A program made the translations under genes and the position numbers. Below the pieces are notes generated by a model. That model was not told where the DNA came from and searched no databases. It saw nothing but the letters and a program-made list of their open reading frames with translations. From Shewanella sp. CG12_big_fil_rev_8_21_14_0_65_47_15 (lineage in GTDB: Bacteria; Pseudomonadota; Gammaproteobacteria; Enterobacterales; Shewanellaceae): a DNA stretch of 64,000 nucleotides. The stretch is taken from contig NZ_PFGL01000044.1 of NCBI RefSeq assembly GCF_002783505.1, forward strand, positions 96,642 to 160,641. Direction: 5' to 3'. Shown here piece after piece: positions 16,849 through 26,205 of the stretch (its first letter is position 1; each line of letters opens with the position of its first letter).

Positions 16849-17424
16849 CTATTTTGTTTTTTTGCTGTCAGGCAAAGGAGAGAACTGACGACCATAGTAT
16901 AAGTTAGGCACTGGCTTAGCATTGAGATAGAAGCTAGGCTCTGCACGGTTATTCATATCTAAGGTGACACTCCAGCGAGTCGAAGCCACTTTTTGGGTAC
17001 CAATAACAAATTTGCCAGCAAATTCACTCACAGGTTCTCCCGTCTCTTCGGCGGGGTAGAATCGTACTAAATAATAGCCAGTATCTATGGCGCTGTTGCC
17101 GACCATTTTACGTTTCAGTATGCGAAAGTCGATATCAATCCGTGCTTTCTTAGTGCGGATTTTGTCGAAAAACTTTTGATAGATCGCCACTATGCTATCG
17201 CGGCCGTAATAGATTTCTTTACTTTGGCTTTCAGAGAGATAACTGGCATCCTCAGTGTAAATTTCGCCAGTGACTTCTGGGGAGAGTTCGGTAAATGCCT
17301 GAGTAAAGAGTGAATAATTGGCATTGATCAGTTGATCCGCCGTTGCAGTCGTTTTGAATTTAGCTGGATTGGCGAAACTTGGGGTCGACAATAGGCATAT
17401 CAGGGCTAGCAGCAAAAATCTCAT
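16849..17424 (-). CDS. Exported SnoaL/NTF2-like protein
   Basis: 191 residues. A clear Sec signal peptide (MRFLLLALICLLSTPSFA, cleavage after residue 18 or so) followed by an NTF2-like domain: a helical start (ADQLINANYSLFTQAF), EDASYL and GRDSIVAIYQKFF in the positions seen in SnoaL/DUF4440 proteins. The likely location is periplasmic. No catalytic assignment is possible; members bind small ligands or act as chaperone-like folds. 43 bases upstream of ychJ on the same strand, so the two could share a transcript. Confidence 0.7.
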   Translation of the reverse strand: MRFLLLALICLLSTPSFANPAKFKTTATADQLINANYSLFTQAFTELSPEVTGEIYTEDASYLSESQSKEIYYGRDSIVAIYQKFFDKIRTKKARIDIDFRILKRKMVGNSAIDTGYYLVRFYPAEETGEPVSEFAGKFVIGTQKVASTRWSVTLDMNNRAEPSFYLNAKPVPNLYYGRQFSPLPDSKKTK

Positions 17425-17558
17425 TACATTATTCTAATCAAGCAATCATGGCGCCACTATAATGGAGGCGCCCACTGAACTAAAGTGTTGAATGTTTACA
17501 AAGTGTGTTTCTGCACTAAAAATGTGCGGTAATACTAAAGTAGTGGAAGGAATGTGCC

Positions 17559-18149
17559 ATGCTGGACGATGGAACCGCACTGTTTTTTGAAGAAATGACG
17601 GGTGTTGTGCCACTTAAGGGCGATGTAAAGGCGGTGAATTCACAACCTAAGGCATTAACGGTTGAGCAAATTCAGCGCCGTGATGCGCTGCAACGTGAGG
17701 CCTATTTGGCCTGTATGCCCTTGGATTTAAGTTTGATCCCGATAATTGCGCCCGATGATATTGTCAGCTTTAAGCGAGAAGGGGTGCAGGGCGCGGTATT
17801 TAAGCGCTTAAGGTTGGGGCAGTACAGCATTAAGATGGAGTTAGATGTACATGCCTACCGTTTGAGTCAGGCCCGTGATGCGTTACTCAATTACCTGTTA
17901 GCGGCGCAGGTCCATGGAGAACGCTGCGTCATGCTCATTCATGGCAAAGGCCATAATAGTAGACCCGTCGCTGGACTGCTGAAATCGGCGGTATGTCATT
18001 GGTTATCACAACTCGATCTGGTGCTTGCCTACCATTCGGCAAAAATGGAGCAGGGGGGAACTGGGGCCCTGTATGTGATGCTAACGAAATCTGAGCAGCA
18101 TAAGCTTGAAAATAAAGAAGCTAACCGTAAGGGTATGGGCTGGCGGTAA
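17559..18149 (+). CDS. smrA: SmrA, Smr-domain DNA endonuclease
   Basis: 196 residues. The C-terminal Smr domain carries LDVHAYR (the LDxH motif) near residue 98 and HGKG near 130. The N-terminal half is the short region typical of SmrA (FFEEMTGVVPL). Smr domains nick or cleave nucleic acid; E. coli SmrA is described as a DNA endonuclease, and newer work links related proteins to stalled-ribosome mRNA cleavage. Ribosome binding site GGAAGGAATG region is good. Divergent from the NTF2-like gene. Confidence 0.88.
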   Translation: MLDDGTALFFEEMTGVVPLKGDVKAVNSQPKALTVEQIQRRDALQREAYLACMPLDLSLIPIIAPDDIVSFKREGVQGAVFKRLRLGQYSIKMELDVHAYRLSQARDALLNYLLAAQVHGERCVMLIHGKGHNSRPVAGLLKSAVCHWLSQLDLVLAYHSAKMEQGGTGALYVMLTKSEQHKLENKEANRKGMGWR

Positions 18150-18173
18150 GGGAGTGCTGTTTAGTGGAAAATA

Positions 18174-18204
18174 AAAATGCCCAATCGATTTGGGCATTTT
18201 GTTT
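18174..18204. terminator. Bidirectional terminator between smrA and the M2 peptidase gene
   Basis: AAAATGCCCA and TGGGCATTTT arms around ATCGATT, with A and T runs on the two sides. Confidence 0.9.
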
Positions 18205-18226
18205 TATATGTCACAAGATGACGACA

Positions 18227-20092
18227 TTACCAACCACATTGACGATTAGCGGTGGTGTTTTGCTCATCAAGCCATATTTTCAGTGGCGCGAAGTAATCGA
18301 GGACGGCTTTTGCATCCATAGCGTCTTTGCCAGTGACTTCTTTCAAGGCGACAGGCCAGGGCTGACTCGAGCCTAACTCTAACATTTTATTGAGCTTTTC
18401 ACCGGCAGCTTGATTGCCATAGATACTGCATCTATGAACTGGCCCTTTATCGCCCGCAGTTTCACATAGTGCTTGATGGAACTGGAATTGCAGAATATGG
18501 GCAAGGAAGTAACGCGTGTAAGGCACATTGCCTGGCACATGGTATTTAGCTCCTGGGTCAAAATCTGCTTCACTGCGCTGAGTCGGCGCTTTTACGCCTT
18601 GGTATTTCTCCCTTAAATCCCACCAGGCTTGGTTATATTGTGCCGGAGTGATTTCGCCACTAAAGACCTTCCAGCGCCATTGATCGATCATTAAGCCAAA
18701 GGGGAGAAAGGCAATTTTATCTAGGGCTTGTTTGAGCAATAAACCTATATCCTTAGAGGCATCGGGTACATCTTCTAGTAAGCCAATTTGCTTCAAATAG
18801 CTTGGTGTGATGGAGAGGGCTATGGTATCGCCAATGGCCTCATGGAAACCATCGTTAGCACTGTTTTTAAACAGGAAGGGTTGCATTTTATAGGCGCGCT
18901 GGTAGAAATTATGTCCCAGCTCATGGTGAATGACGGTAAAATCTTCGGCGGTTTTCTGGATACACATTTTAATGCGGATATCGTCGAGATTATCCAGATC
19001 CCAGGCCGAGGCGTGGCAAACCACATCACGATCCCGTGGCTGAACAAATAAAGAACGGGCCCAGAAGCTTTCGGGGAGGACGGCAAAACCTAAGGAAGTG
19101 AAAAAGCTTTCTGCTTGCTTCACCATCCTGTGCTCGTCATAGCCTTTTGCTTCTAAGAGTTCGGTGACATCATAACCCGGATCGGCATCATCGGGTGCCA
19201 CTAAGTCATATACGTTGCCCCATTGCTGGGCCCACATATTACCGAGTAAATGGGCGGGGATCGGACCCGTCGTTGGGGCGTTGGTATCCCCATATTCTCG
19301 GTTGAGTTCTCCCCTCACATAACAATGTAATGACTCATAAAGGGGCTTGACTTGTCCCCATAGACGATCGAGTTCCTGTGAAAAATCATCGGGTTTCATA
19401 TCATACTGGCTGCGCCAAAGCTCAGACAGATTGGCATAACCAAGATCCTTAGCGCCTTCATTGGCTAATTCGACTTCCCGCTGGAATAACGGGCGCATAG
19501 GTTTGGCGATTTCACGCCAACCTTTCCATGCTTCTAACAGTTTGGCGGGATCGCGAGATTCGGCCATCAGAGTCGAAAGCTCCGGTTGAGTCATACACTT
19601 ACCATCGGCAAAACAGTATTTTCCTTTGCCGTATAAGCCATTCAATTCGGAGCTTATCTGGGCAAGCTCGGCATTTTTCGACGGATCGAGCGGTGCGGGT
19701 AACACTAAGGCGCTGCGCAATATGTTGAGCTTACGGGCATTAACGGGATCGAGGTCCACATTGGCGTACTTAGCCGCCTCGGTGGCAAATTTTACCGATG
19801 CCGCACTGATTCTCTCACCCACGGCGGCGGATAGCGCTGCAGTATCATCGGTAATAAAATTGCTGTAAATCCACTCGGCTCGGTTGGACTCTATGGATAA
19901 CTGCGCCATTTGGGCTTCGGCATCATTAATAAAGGCAATGGCCTGCGCCTTATCTGGCACAACATTCATTGTTGCAGTTTGTGAAGGAACCGTGCTTTCG
20001 GTTTTGTCTTGTGCATCATTACACGCGGTTAATCCCAGTGCTAACGCGACAGTGAAGGCGATTTTTGTGGGACGATTCAATAGAATAGCCAT
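18227..20092 (-). CDS. M2 family metallopeptidase (ACE-like dipeptidyl carboxypeptidase), lipoprotein
   Basis: 621 residues from ATG 20092 (an ATG 9 bases further upstream is also possible). The N-terminus MAILLNRPTKIAFTVAL continues to a lipobox LTAC, so it is probably a lipidated envelope protein. The catalytic zinc motif HHELGH lies near residue 385 and the third zinc ligand in GFHEAIGD about 25 residues later, the arrangement of peptidase family M2 (angiotensin-converting enzyme). It likely releases dipeptides from the C-termini of peptides, useful to a peptide-consuming Shewanella. Single-gene unit, opposite to psrA. Confidence 0.9.
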   Translation of the reverse strand: MAILLNRPTKIAFTVALALGLTACNDAQDKTESTVPSQTATMNVVPDKAQAIAFINDAEAQMAQLSIESNRAEWIYSNFITDDTAALSAAVGERISAASVKFATEAAKYANVDLDPVNARKLNILRSALVLPAPLDPSKNAELAQISSELNGLYGKGKYCFADGKCMTQPELSTLMAESRDPAKLLEAWKGWREIAKPMRPLFQREVELANEGAKDLGYANLSELWRSQYDMKPDDFSQELDRLWGQVKPLYESLHCYVRGELNREYGDTNAPTTGPIPAHLLGNMWAQQWGNVYDLVAPDDADPGYDVTELLEAKGYDEHRMVKQAESFFTSLGFAVLPESFWARSLFVQPRDRDVVCHASAWDLDNLDDIRIKMCIQKTAEDFTVIHHELGHNFYQRAYKMQPFLFKNSANDGFHEAIGDTIALSITPSYLKQIGLLEDVPDASKDIGLLLKQALDKIAFLPFGLMIDQWRWKVFSGEITPAQYNQAWWDLREKYQGVKAPTQRSEADFDPGAKYHVPGNVPYTRYFLAHILQFQFHQALCETAGDKGPVHRCSIYGNQAAGEKLNKMLELGSSQPWPVALKEVTGKDAMDAKAVLDYFAPLKIWLDEQNTTANRQCGW

Positions 20093-20247
20093 GTGTTGCA
20101 ATCCTTTGTTGTTTTTGTGTTACGCATTTTACCTAACAAAGGTGTTTTTTGCACAAGGCTTAATGGCTTTCTTTATTGTTTGTGGTGGTGAGTTAATATT
20201 TTGTTGGCCTTGTCGTTACTAAAGCAGCTTATTTGGCCATTTTTAGT

Positions 20248-20293
20248 TTGACATCCTGAGTGTCAATGTTTAATTTAAACGAGTGTTTTAAAT
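20248..20293 (+). promoter_or_regulatory. psrA-fadE promoter with overlapping PsrA-type operator
   Basis: -35 TTGACA (20248-20253, perfect), 17-base spacer, -10 TAATTT (20271-20276). An imperfect palindrome ATTTAAACGAGTGTTTTAAAT occupies 20273-20293, with core AAAC-N4-GTTT as in the PsrA consensus (G/C)AAAC-N2-4-GTTT(G/C). It covers the -10 and start site, the position for self-repression. A further TGACA/TGTCA dyad (20249-20265) lies in the spacer. Confidence 0.75.
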
Positions 20294-20310
20294 TATTTCA
20301 AGGTCACGGA

Positions 20311-20949
20311 ATGGCAAGTCGATCCGATACAAAAACGAGAATTCTTGATGCCGCAGAAAAACTGTTCGCCGAAAGAGGCTTTTCCGAAACCTCCCTGCGA
20401 CTCATCACCAGCAAAGCTGAGGTGAATCTGGCATCGGTTAATTACCACTTCGGCTCTAAAAAAGAGTTGATCCGTGCTGTATTAGCCCGTTATTTAGATG
20501 TGTTTATGCCTGCTGCTGCGGCTGAAATAAAGCGATTAAATGCCGCGTCTTCACAGGCGAGCCTAGAGGAAATATTCTCTTCTTTAGTTAATCCGCTGTT
20601 AGATCTTAATAAGTTACGTACTGAAGGCACCACGATTTTCCTGCAGCTTTTAGGCCGCGGTTATATCGAAAGCCAAGGGCACTTGCGTTGGTTTATCACA
20701 ACACATTATGGGCAACATTTAGATACCTTTGTCAGCGCCGTTTCGGCCAGTGCGCCCCATATTCCACCCGCAGAGATGTTTTGGCGCTTACACTTTACCC
20801 TAGGCACTATCGTGTTCACTATGGCCTCAGCCGATGCCTTAAATGATATTGCTGCGGCGGAGTTTGGTGAGCATAACGACATCGAAGCCGTTATCCGTAA
20901 AGTGATTCCCTACATGGCGGCTGGTGTTTCAGTCCCCGTTGCATCTTAA
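20311..20949 (+). CDS. psrA: PsrA, TetR-family regulator of fatty-acid degradation
   Basis: 212 residues from ATG 20311. N-terminal TetR helix-turn-helix (TKTRILDAAEKLFAERGFSETSLRLI then VNYHFGSKKELI) and a C-terminal ligand domain. It is immediately upstream of fadE (15 bases), the arrangement and sequence of PsrA, which in Shewanella and Pseudomonas represses fatty-acid oxidation genes and releases DNA on binding long-chain acyl ligands. The frame extends upstream to 20260, but that start would precede the predicted transcription start and sit on the operator, so 20311 is preferred. Confidence 0.88.
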   Translation: MASRSDTKTRILDAAEKLFAERGFSETSLRLITSKAEVNLASVNYHFGSKKELIRAVLARYLDVFMPAAAAEIKRLNAASSQASLEEIFSSLVNPLLDLNKLRTEGTTIFLQLLGRGYIESQGHLRWFITTHYGQHLDTFVSAVSASAPHIPPAEMFWRLHFTLGTIVFTMASADALNDIAAAEFGEHNDIEAVIRKVIPYMAAGVSVPVAS

Positions 20950-20964
20950 TAAAAGGTCTTGATC

Positions 20965-23244
20965 ATGTTAACGATTATAATCCTTGCCCTGATAGCCGTT
21001 GTCCTGTTGTTTGCGGTCAAAAATATCAGAAAGCAATTTATTACCCAGCCCGTATTTCATTTTTTCAAAAAAGTATTACCGCCATTATCCGATACTGAGC
21101 GTGAGGCGATGGAAGCCGGCGATGTGTGGTGGGAAGGGGAGTTATTCCGTGGCAACCCTAACTGGAATACCTTGCACAGCTACGGCAAACCTGTGCTTAG
21201 CGCCGAAGAAAAAGACTTTATCGATAATCAAGTGATGACGGCACTGACGATGATCGATGATTTCGACATAGTGCATAACCGTAAAGATTTACCACCTGAA
21301 CTGTGGGAATACTTCAAGAAAGAAGGCTTCTTCGCGCTGATCATCCCGAAAAAATTCGGTGGTAAAGCGTTTTCGGCCTATGCCAACTCTACTATTGTCA
21401 GCAAGTTAGCCAGCCGTAGCGTCAGCGCCGCGGTAACGGTTATGGTGCCAAACTCCTTAGGCCCCGGCGAGCTATTGACCCACTATGGTACCAGCGAGCA
21501 GAAAGAACGCTGGTTACCTGCTTTAGCCAAAGGCGATGAAATTCCATGTTTTGCGTTAACTGGTCCCGAAGCGGGCAGTGATGCTGGTGCAATCCCCGAT
21601 GTGGGTATTGTGTGCCGTGATACCTTTAATGGCGAAGAAATGATCGGCCTTAAACTCACCTGGGATAAGCGTTATATCACGCTGGCTCCTGTGGCGACGG
21701 TTCTCGGTTTAGCATTTCAAATGCGCGATCCTGAAGGTCTGCTTGGGGATAAGAAAAACTTAGGCATTACCTGCGCGTTGATCCCCACGGATCATCCTGG
21801 TGTGGTCATTGGTCGTCGCCATAATCCACTGGGCATGGCGTTTATGAACGGCACCACCCAAGGTAAAGAAGTGTTTATCCCGCTGGATTGGATTATCGGT
21901 GGCCCTGAGTTTGCTGGTAAAGGTTGGCGTATGCTGGTCGAGTGTTTATCCGCCGGCCGCGGCATTTCACTCCCCGCCTTAGCAACGGCCTCTGGCCATA
22001 TGGCGACTAAGACGACAACGGCCTACAGCTATGTGCGTCACCAGTTTGGTATGGCAATTGGCCAATTTGAAGGGGTGCAAGAAGCACTTGCCCGTATTAT
22101 TGCCAACACTTACCAGTTAGAAGCTGCGCGTCGTTTAACGACCACTGGTATCGATCTTAAGGTGAAACCCTCAGTCGTGACTGCCATAGCTAAGTTCCAC
22201 ATGACGGAGTTAGGCCGCTCTGTGATGAACGATGCGATGGATATTCAATCGGGTAAGGGCATTCAATTAGGGCCGAAAAACTATTTAGGCCACCCTTATA
22301 TGTCGAATCCGATTTCAATCACTGTGGAAGGGGCGAATATTTTAACCCGTTCCTTGATGATTTTCGGACAAGGTGCGACTCGCTGCCATCCTTACGTGCT
22401 GGCTGAGATGGAAGCGGCCGCGATGGAAAATCAGCATGAAGCGCTGGAGCGATTCGATTCATTGTTGATGGGCCATATGGGCTATGCGACGCGTAATGCT
22501 TTCAGTGCTTTGTTTAGTGCGCTAAGCGGTAGCCGCTTTGGCAGCGCGCCAGTGAGTGGTGAAACTAAGCAGTATTATAAAGATATGACGCGTATATCCT
22601 CGGCCTTAGCCTTGATGACAGATTTATCAATGCTGATCATGGGCGGCGATTTAAAGCGCAAAGAAATGCTCTCGGCCCGCATGGGGGACGTATTGAGCCA
22701 GTTGTATTTAGGTTCTGCCACCCTAAAACTGTTTGAAGACAATGGTCGTCAGCAGGATGATTTACCCGCGGTGCGGTATGTAATGGCCAACCGTTTACAC
22801 TTAGCTGCGAAAGCATTGGAAGACACTATCCGTAACTTCCCAAATCGTCCTGTGGCATGGTTACTGCGCGGTTTAATCTTCCCGCTCGGCAATCACTTCA
22901 ATGCGCCAAGTGATAAAATGGTCACCGAACTGGTAGGGGGGATGTTAAAACCAGGGCCAGCCCGTGAGCGTATTACCTTCCTCTGTCCTGAGTTTGAAGG
23001 CGATATCGGGGGAATTGCCGAGGTTGAACAAGCCTTTGTGGCACAATATGCCTGTAAAGATATCTATAAAAAACTGAAGAAAGCCCAGCGCGCCGGTGAG
23101 TTGCCAGCCAAAGTGCCTAATCTCATCTTGTTCGCAAAAGCACTCGAAACCGGGGCCATCACCGCCGATGAAGAACAAAAGTTACAGCATGCCGATAAAC
23201 TGCGCTTAGCGGCTATTAATGTGAATGATTTCGAAGCGTTATAG
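20965..23244 (+). CDS. fadE: FadE, acyl-CoA dehydrogenase
   Basis: FAD-dependent first step of fatty-acid beta-oxidation. 759 residues from ATG 20965, with AAAAGG at 20951-20956; a TTG two codons earlier is the alternative. N-terminal hydrophobic helix (LTIIILALIAVVLLFAV) suggests membrane attachment, as in E. coli FadE, then an acyl-CoA dehydrogenase core: FALTGPEAGSDAGAIPD, the substrate-loop GRGISLPA, DIQSGKGIQLGPKNYLG and a DUF1974-type C-terminal region typical of FadE. Co-transcribed with psrA. Confidence 0.95.
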   Translation: MLTIIILALIAVVLLFAVKNIRKQFITQPVFHFFKKVLPPLSDTEREAMEAGDVWWEGELFRGNPNWNTLHSYGKPVLSAEEKDFIDNQVMTALTMIDDFDIVHNRKDLPPELWEYFKKEGFFALIIPKKFGGKAFSAYANSTIVSKLASRSVSAAVTVMVPNSLGPGELLTHYGTSEQKERWLPALAKGDEIPCFALTGPEAGSDAGAIPDVGIVCRDTFNGEEMIGLKLTWDKRYITLAPVATVLGLAFQMRDPEGLLGDKKNLGITCALIPTDHPGVVIGRRHNPLGMAFMNGTTQGKEVFIPLDWIIGGPEFAGKGWRMLVECLSAGRGISLPALATASGHMATKTTTAYSYVRHQFGMAIGQFEGVQEALARIIANTYQLEAARRLTTTGIDLKVKPSVVTAIAKFHMTELGRSVMNDAMDIQSGKGIQLGPKNYLGHPYMSNPISITVEGANILTRSLMIFGQGATRCHPYVLAEMEAAAMENQHEALERFDSLLMGHMGYATRNAFSALFSALSGSRFGSAPVSGETKQYYKDMTRISSALALMTDLSMLIMGGDLKRKEMLSARMGDVLSQLYLGSATLKLFEDNGRQQDDLPAVRYVMANRLHLAAKALEDTIRNFPNRPVAWLLRGLIFPLGNHFNAPSDKMVTELVGGMLKPGPARERITFLCPEFEGDIGGIAEVEQAFVAQYACKDIYKKLKKAQRAGELPAKVPNLILFAKALETGAITADEEQKLQHADKLRLAAINVNDFEAL

Positions 23245-23341
23245 AGATTGTAACTGGCGTCTAGTCCAAGCGGTTTAATAAATTGTACTATTGAGCCGTT
23301 TGGATTTTCCTCTGATACCGCTGTAACTGAATTGCAGAGAT

Positions 23342-23372
23342 AAAAAAACCACCTTTATAAGGTGGTTTTTTA
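23342..23372. terminator. Bidirectional terminator between fadE and pykA
   Basis: AAAAAAACCACCTTTATAAGGTGGTTTTTTAT: arms AACCACC and GGTGGTT flanked by A and T runs. Confidence 0.9.
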
Positions 23373-23412
23373 TTGGCTGGTTTTCTAATCCGCGTTAGTG
23401 ACAAGAAGAAAC

Positions 23413-24852
23413 TTAAGCAACGATCAGCACTTTACAGGTGTTTGTACCACCGATGGTTTCCATTGCATCACCTTTGGTCATCAGCACCATGTCACCGCTA
23501 TTCAAGTAACCTGCCGCCGTTAATGCTTCTAACGCTTTTTGCGCTAGCTCATCGGCTGGGTGGATAGTTGAGTCGAAGTAGATTGGCAATACGCCGCGGT
23601 ACAATGCCATTTTAGCTAAGGTTGTCGCGTGGCGCGATAAACCAAGGATTGGCAATGAAGAGCTGATGCGCGACATCAGTTTCGGTGTTGCACCCGATTC
23701 GGTTAAGGCGATAATCGCTTTAACACCTTCTAGGTGGTTAGCGGCATACATAGTAGATAATGCAATCGTCTCTTCAACTGAGGTGAAGCGTGCATCTAAT
23801 CTATGTTTAGACACTATCACACTTGGGTGAGATTCGGCGCCCAGACACACGTTTGCCATCGCCTTAACGGTTTCTTCAGGAAAATCTCCCGCTGCCGTTT
23901 CGGCCGATAACATCACAGCGTCAGTGCCATCGAGCACAGCGTTTGCTACGTCCATCACTTCGGCGCGGGTTGGCATAGGGCTTGAAATCATCGATTCCAT
24001 CATCTGAGTGGCAGTGATGACGACTTTGTTCAGTTGGCGTGAACGGGCGATGAGTTTCTTCTGCACGGCAACCAGGGCCGCATCACCGATTTCAACCCCT
24101 AAGTCACCTCGGGCAACCATCACAACGTCAGAGGCGAGGATCACATCATCCATAGCTGCATCGCTGGCAACCGCTTCGGCACGTTCTACTTTGGCAACAA
24201 TAAGGGCATTACTGCCGGCTTGTTGTGCTAATGAACGGGCATAGTCAAGATCGGCACCACTACGTGGGAAAGAGACCGCCAAATAATCCACTTGGATCAT
24301 GGCTGCTGTAAGAATGTCAGCCTTATCTTTTTCCGTCAGTGCGGCCGCAGATAGACCACCACCTTGTTTGTTAATGCCTTTATTGTTAGATAAAGGACCG
24401 GCAACTGTCACTGTGGTGTGGACTTTACGGCCTTCAACACGTTCGACACGTAATTGAACACGGCCATCGTCTAGCATCAGGATATCGCCAACATTCACAT
24501 CGTCAGGTAACTGCTTATAGTCGATACCCACTTGGTTCTCATCACCTTCGCCTTTCGCTAATTCAGCATCTAAGGTATAGGCTTGACCTAATTTCAATTG
24601 GACCTTTTTGTTGTCCTTGAAAGTAGAAACACGAATTTTAGGGCCCTGTAAATCGCCAAGAATGGCAACATGAACACCCAACTCTTTAGCGATTTCACGC
24701 GCTTGAGTCGCTCGTTTTAGGTGATCTTCAGGGGAGCCGTGGGAAAAGTTTAGACGTACAACATTCGCACCTGCCGCGATGATGCGGCGTAGATTATCAT
24801 CACGATCGGTAGCGGGACCTAGAGTGGTGACGATTTTGGTTCTGCGGAACAT
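23413..24852 (-). CDS. pykA: PykA, pyruvate kinase
   Basis: Phosphoenolpyruvate to pyruvate with ATP formation, last step of glycolysis. 479 residues, matching PykA (type II, AMP/sugar-phosphate-regulated). [16 protein letters not shown] at the N-terminus, substrate loop [10 protein letters not shown], active-site block [11 protein letters not shown] (catalytic Lys) and [12 protein letters not shown], and [11 protein letters not shown]. Ribosome binding site AACGGAG before ATG 24852. A HexR-like palindrome at 24914-24928 lies about 62 bases upstream, agreeing with HexR control of pykA known in Shewanella. Confidence 0.97.
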   Translation of the reverse strand: MFRRTKIVTTLGPATDRDDNLRRIIAAGANVVRLNFSHGSPEDHLKRATQAREIAKELGVHVAILGDLQGPKIRVSTFKDNKKVQLKLGQAYTLDAELAKGEGDENQVGIDYKQLPDDVNVGDILMLDDGRVQLRVERVEGRKVHTTVTVAGPLSNNKGINKQGGGLSAAALTEKDKADILTAAMIQVDYLAVSFPRSGADLDYARSLAQQAGSNALIVAKVERAEAVASDAAMDDVILASDVVMVARGDLGVEIGDAALVAVQKKLIARSRQLNKVVITATQMMESMISSPMPTRAEVMDVANAVLDGTDAVMLSAETAAGDFPEETVKAMANVCLGAESHPSVIVSKHRLDARFTSVEETIALSTMYAANHLEGVKAIIALTESGATPKLMSRISSSLPILGLSRHATTLAKMALYRGVLPIYFDSTIHPADELAQKALEALTAAGYLNSGDMVLMTKGDAMETIGGTNTCKVLIVA

Positions 24853-24913
24853 AAGGATACTCCGTTAAAGTTAAAAAAATCTTGGGACTATATTACCATG
24901 CTATTCCAGATTA

Positions 24914-24928
24914 TGTAGTAAAGTTACA
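24914..24928. promoter_or_regulatory. HexR-like operator upstream of pykA
   Basis: TGTAGTAAAGTTACA, near-palindromic with TGTARTWWWATTACA-type consensus (arms TGTA and TACA, one mismatch in the inner arm). Placed in the short pykA leader and promoter area. Confidence 0.7.
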
Positions 24929-24983
24929 ATCAAATTGATCTAAAGTTATGTTTCAAATTTGTGAGGCATCGCTGAAATTTGCA

Positions 24984-25024
24984 CTAAAAATGGCTAGGAG
25001 GTAGATTTGCACTAGCCATTTTTA
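24984..25024. terminator. Terminator after hexR
   Basis: Arms CTAAAAATGGCTAG and CTAGCCATTTTTAG enclose GAGGTAGATTTGCA. It follows the hexR stop (25039, minus strand) by 15 bases; symmetric A/T runs allow action in both directions. Confidence 0.85.
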
Positions 25025-25038
25025 GGATAGGAAGTGAA

Positions 25039-25893
25039 TTACAGTATCGGATCTTTATTGATACGAGATTCCTTCAGCACTTCTTTAACGCGTTTAAGGT
25101 TGTCACGGAAACGAGGGCCGCGGCGTAGGGTAAAACCCGTTGCCAATACATCTATAGTCACCAATTGGGCTAAACGCGAGGCCATTGGCAAATACATATC
25201 GGTATCTTCAGGCACCTCCATTGTCACAGGCAGTGTACATTCCATCGACAAAGGTGAATTGCGTGCGGTAATACCTATTACCGCTGCGCCGTTTTCTCTG
25301 GCCAAACGTGCTATTTCAATCAATGACTTAGTGCGACCAGTGTGGGAAATGAGCACCACGACATCACCTTCATTGCTGTTGATGCAGCTCATACGCTGCA
25401 TGAGAACATCGTCAAAACAGATCACAGGCACATTAAAACGGAAAAATTTATTTTGCGCATCATGGGCCACAGAGGCGGAAGCGCCTAAGCCAAAGAAAGA
25501 AATGGTCTTAGCTTGAGTCAGAATATCAACCGCTTTGTTAATGGCTGAAACATCTAAACTTTGGCGGGCGGTATCTAACGAAGCCATTGAAGATTCGAAA
25601 ATTTTTGTCGTGTATGACTCGGGAGAATCATCTTCCTCAACATGGCGGCTCACATAAGGCGTACCGTTAGCAAGACTTTGTGCCAGATGTAACTTAAAAT
25701 CAGGGAAGCCTTTGGTATCTAAGCGGCGACAGAAACGATTCACAGTAGGTTCACTGACATCCGCCATCTTAGCCAGTGTGGCGATGCTGGAATGAATCGC
25801 TGTTTGTGGAGATGCTAAGATCACCTCTGCAACCTTGCGTTCTGACTTACTAAAATGGGTGAGGCTTTTTTGAACCTTTTCTAGGGTATTCAT
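25039..25893 (-). CDS. hexR: HexR, RpiR-family regulator of central carbon metabolism
   Basis: 284 residues. N-terminal RpiR-type helix-turn-helix (SIATLAKMADVSEPTVNRF, about 36-54) and a C-terminal SIS sugar-phosphate domain (ISFFGLGASASVAHDAQNKF, VVVLISHTGRTKSLIEIA). HexR binds 2-keto-3-deoxy-6-phosphogluconate, the Edd product, and in Shewanella controls Entner-Doudoroff, glycolytic and gluconeogenic genes. It lies between pykA and the divergent zwf-pgl-edd-eda operon, both members of its regulon. ATG 25893 is followed by NTLEKVQKSLTHFSKSE as in orthologues. Confidence 0.95.
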   Translation of the reverse strand: MNTLEKVQKSLTHFSKSERKVAEVILASPQTAIHSSIATLAKMADVSEPTVNRFCRRLDTKGFPDFKLHLAQSLANGTPYVSRHVEEDDSPESYTTKIFESSMASLDTARQSLDVSAINKAVDILTQAKTISFFGLGASASVAHDAQNKFFRFNVPVICFDDVLMQRMSCINSNEGDVVVLISHTGRTKSLIEIARLARENGAAVIGITARNSPLSMECTLPVTMEVPEDTDMYLPMASRLAQLVTIDVLATGFTLRRGPRFRDNLKRVKEVLKESRINKDPIL

Positions 25894-26205
25894 ACGCGTA
25901 CGTCCGCTAAATTGAGAATGTAATTTTATTTATTTTTATTTAGTGGGGCAGAGCAAAATGGTTACACCACTAAATCGCTGCTTTGTAGTAATTTTTTAGT
26001 ACAATTTTGAAATAAGATTTTACTACCTTCAGTAATTTAAGCACAAAAAGCATATCAGATTTATGCCCTAAGTGCCTAGTTAGCCAAAATGTTAATATTG
26101 ATAAAAATAGATGCATTTAACAAATTCTGTTGTTATATTACAACAAAAGTGTGGATTTCTTCATCGGTATGAAGGGACACGACATACAAAGGAGAGCGTA
26201 ACGCA
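25894..26205. promoter_or_regulatory. hexR/zwf divergent control region with HexR-like sites
   Basis: AT-rich 312 bases. TGTAGTAATTTTTTAGTACA at 25984-26003 is an extended imperfect palindrome with HexR-like half sites, and TTGTTATATTACAACAA at 26130-26146 is a perfect-armed dyad (TTGT/ACAA) close to zwf. The first has wider half-site spacing than the standard 15-base site, so its assignment is less sure than at pykA or gapA. I did not assign promoters. Confidence 0.55.
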
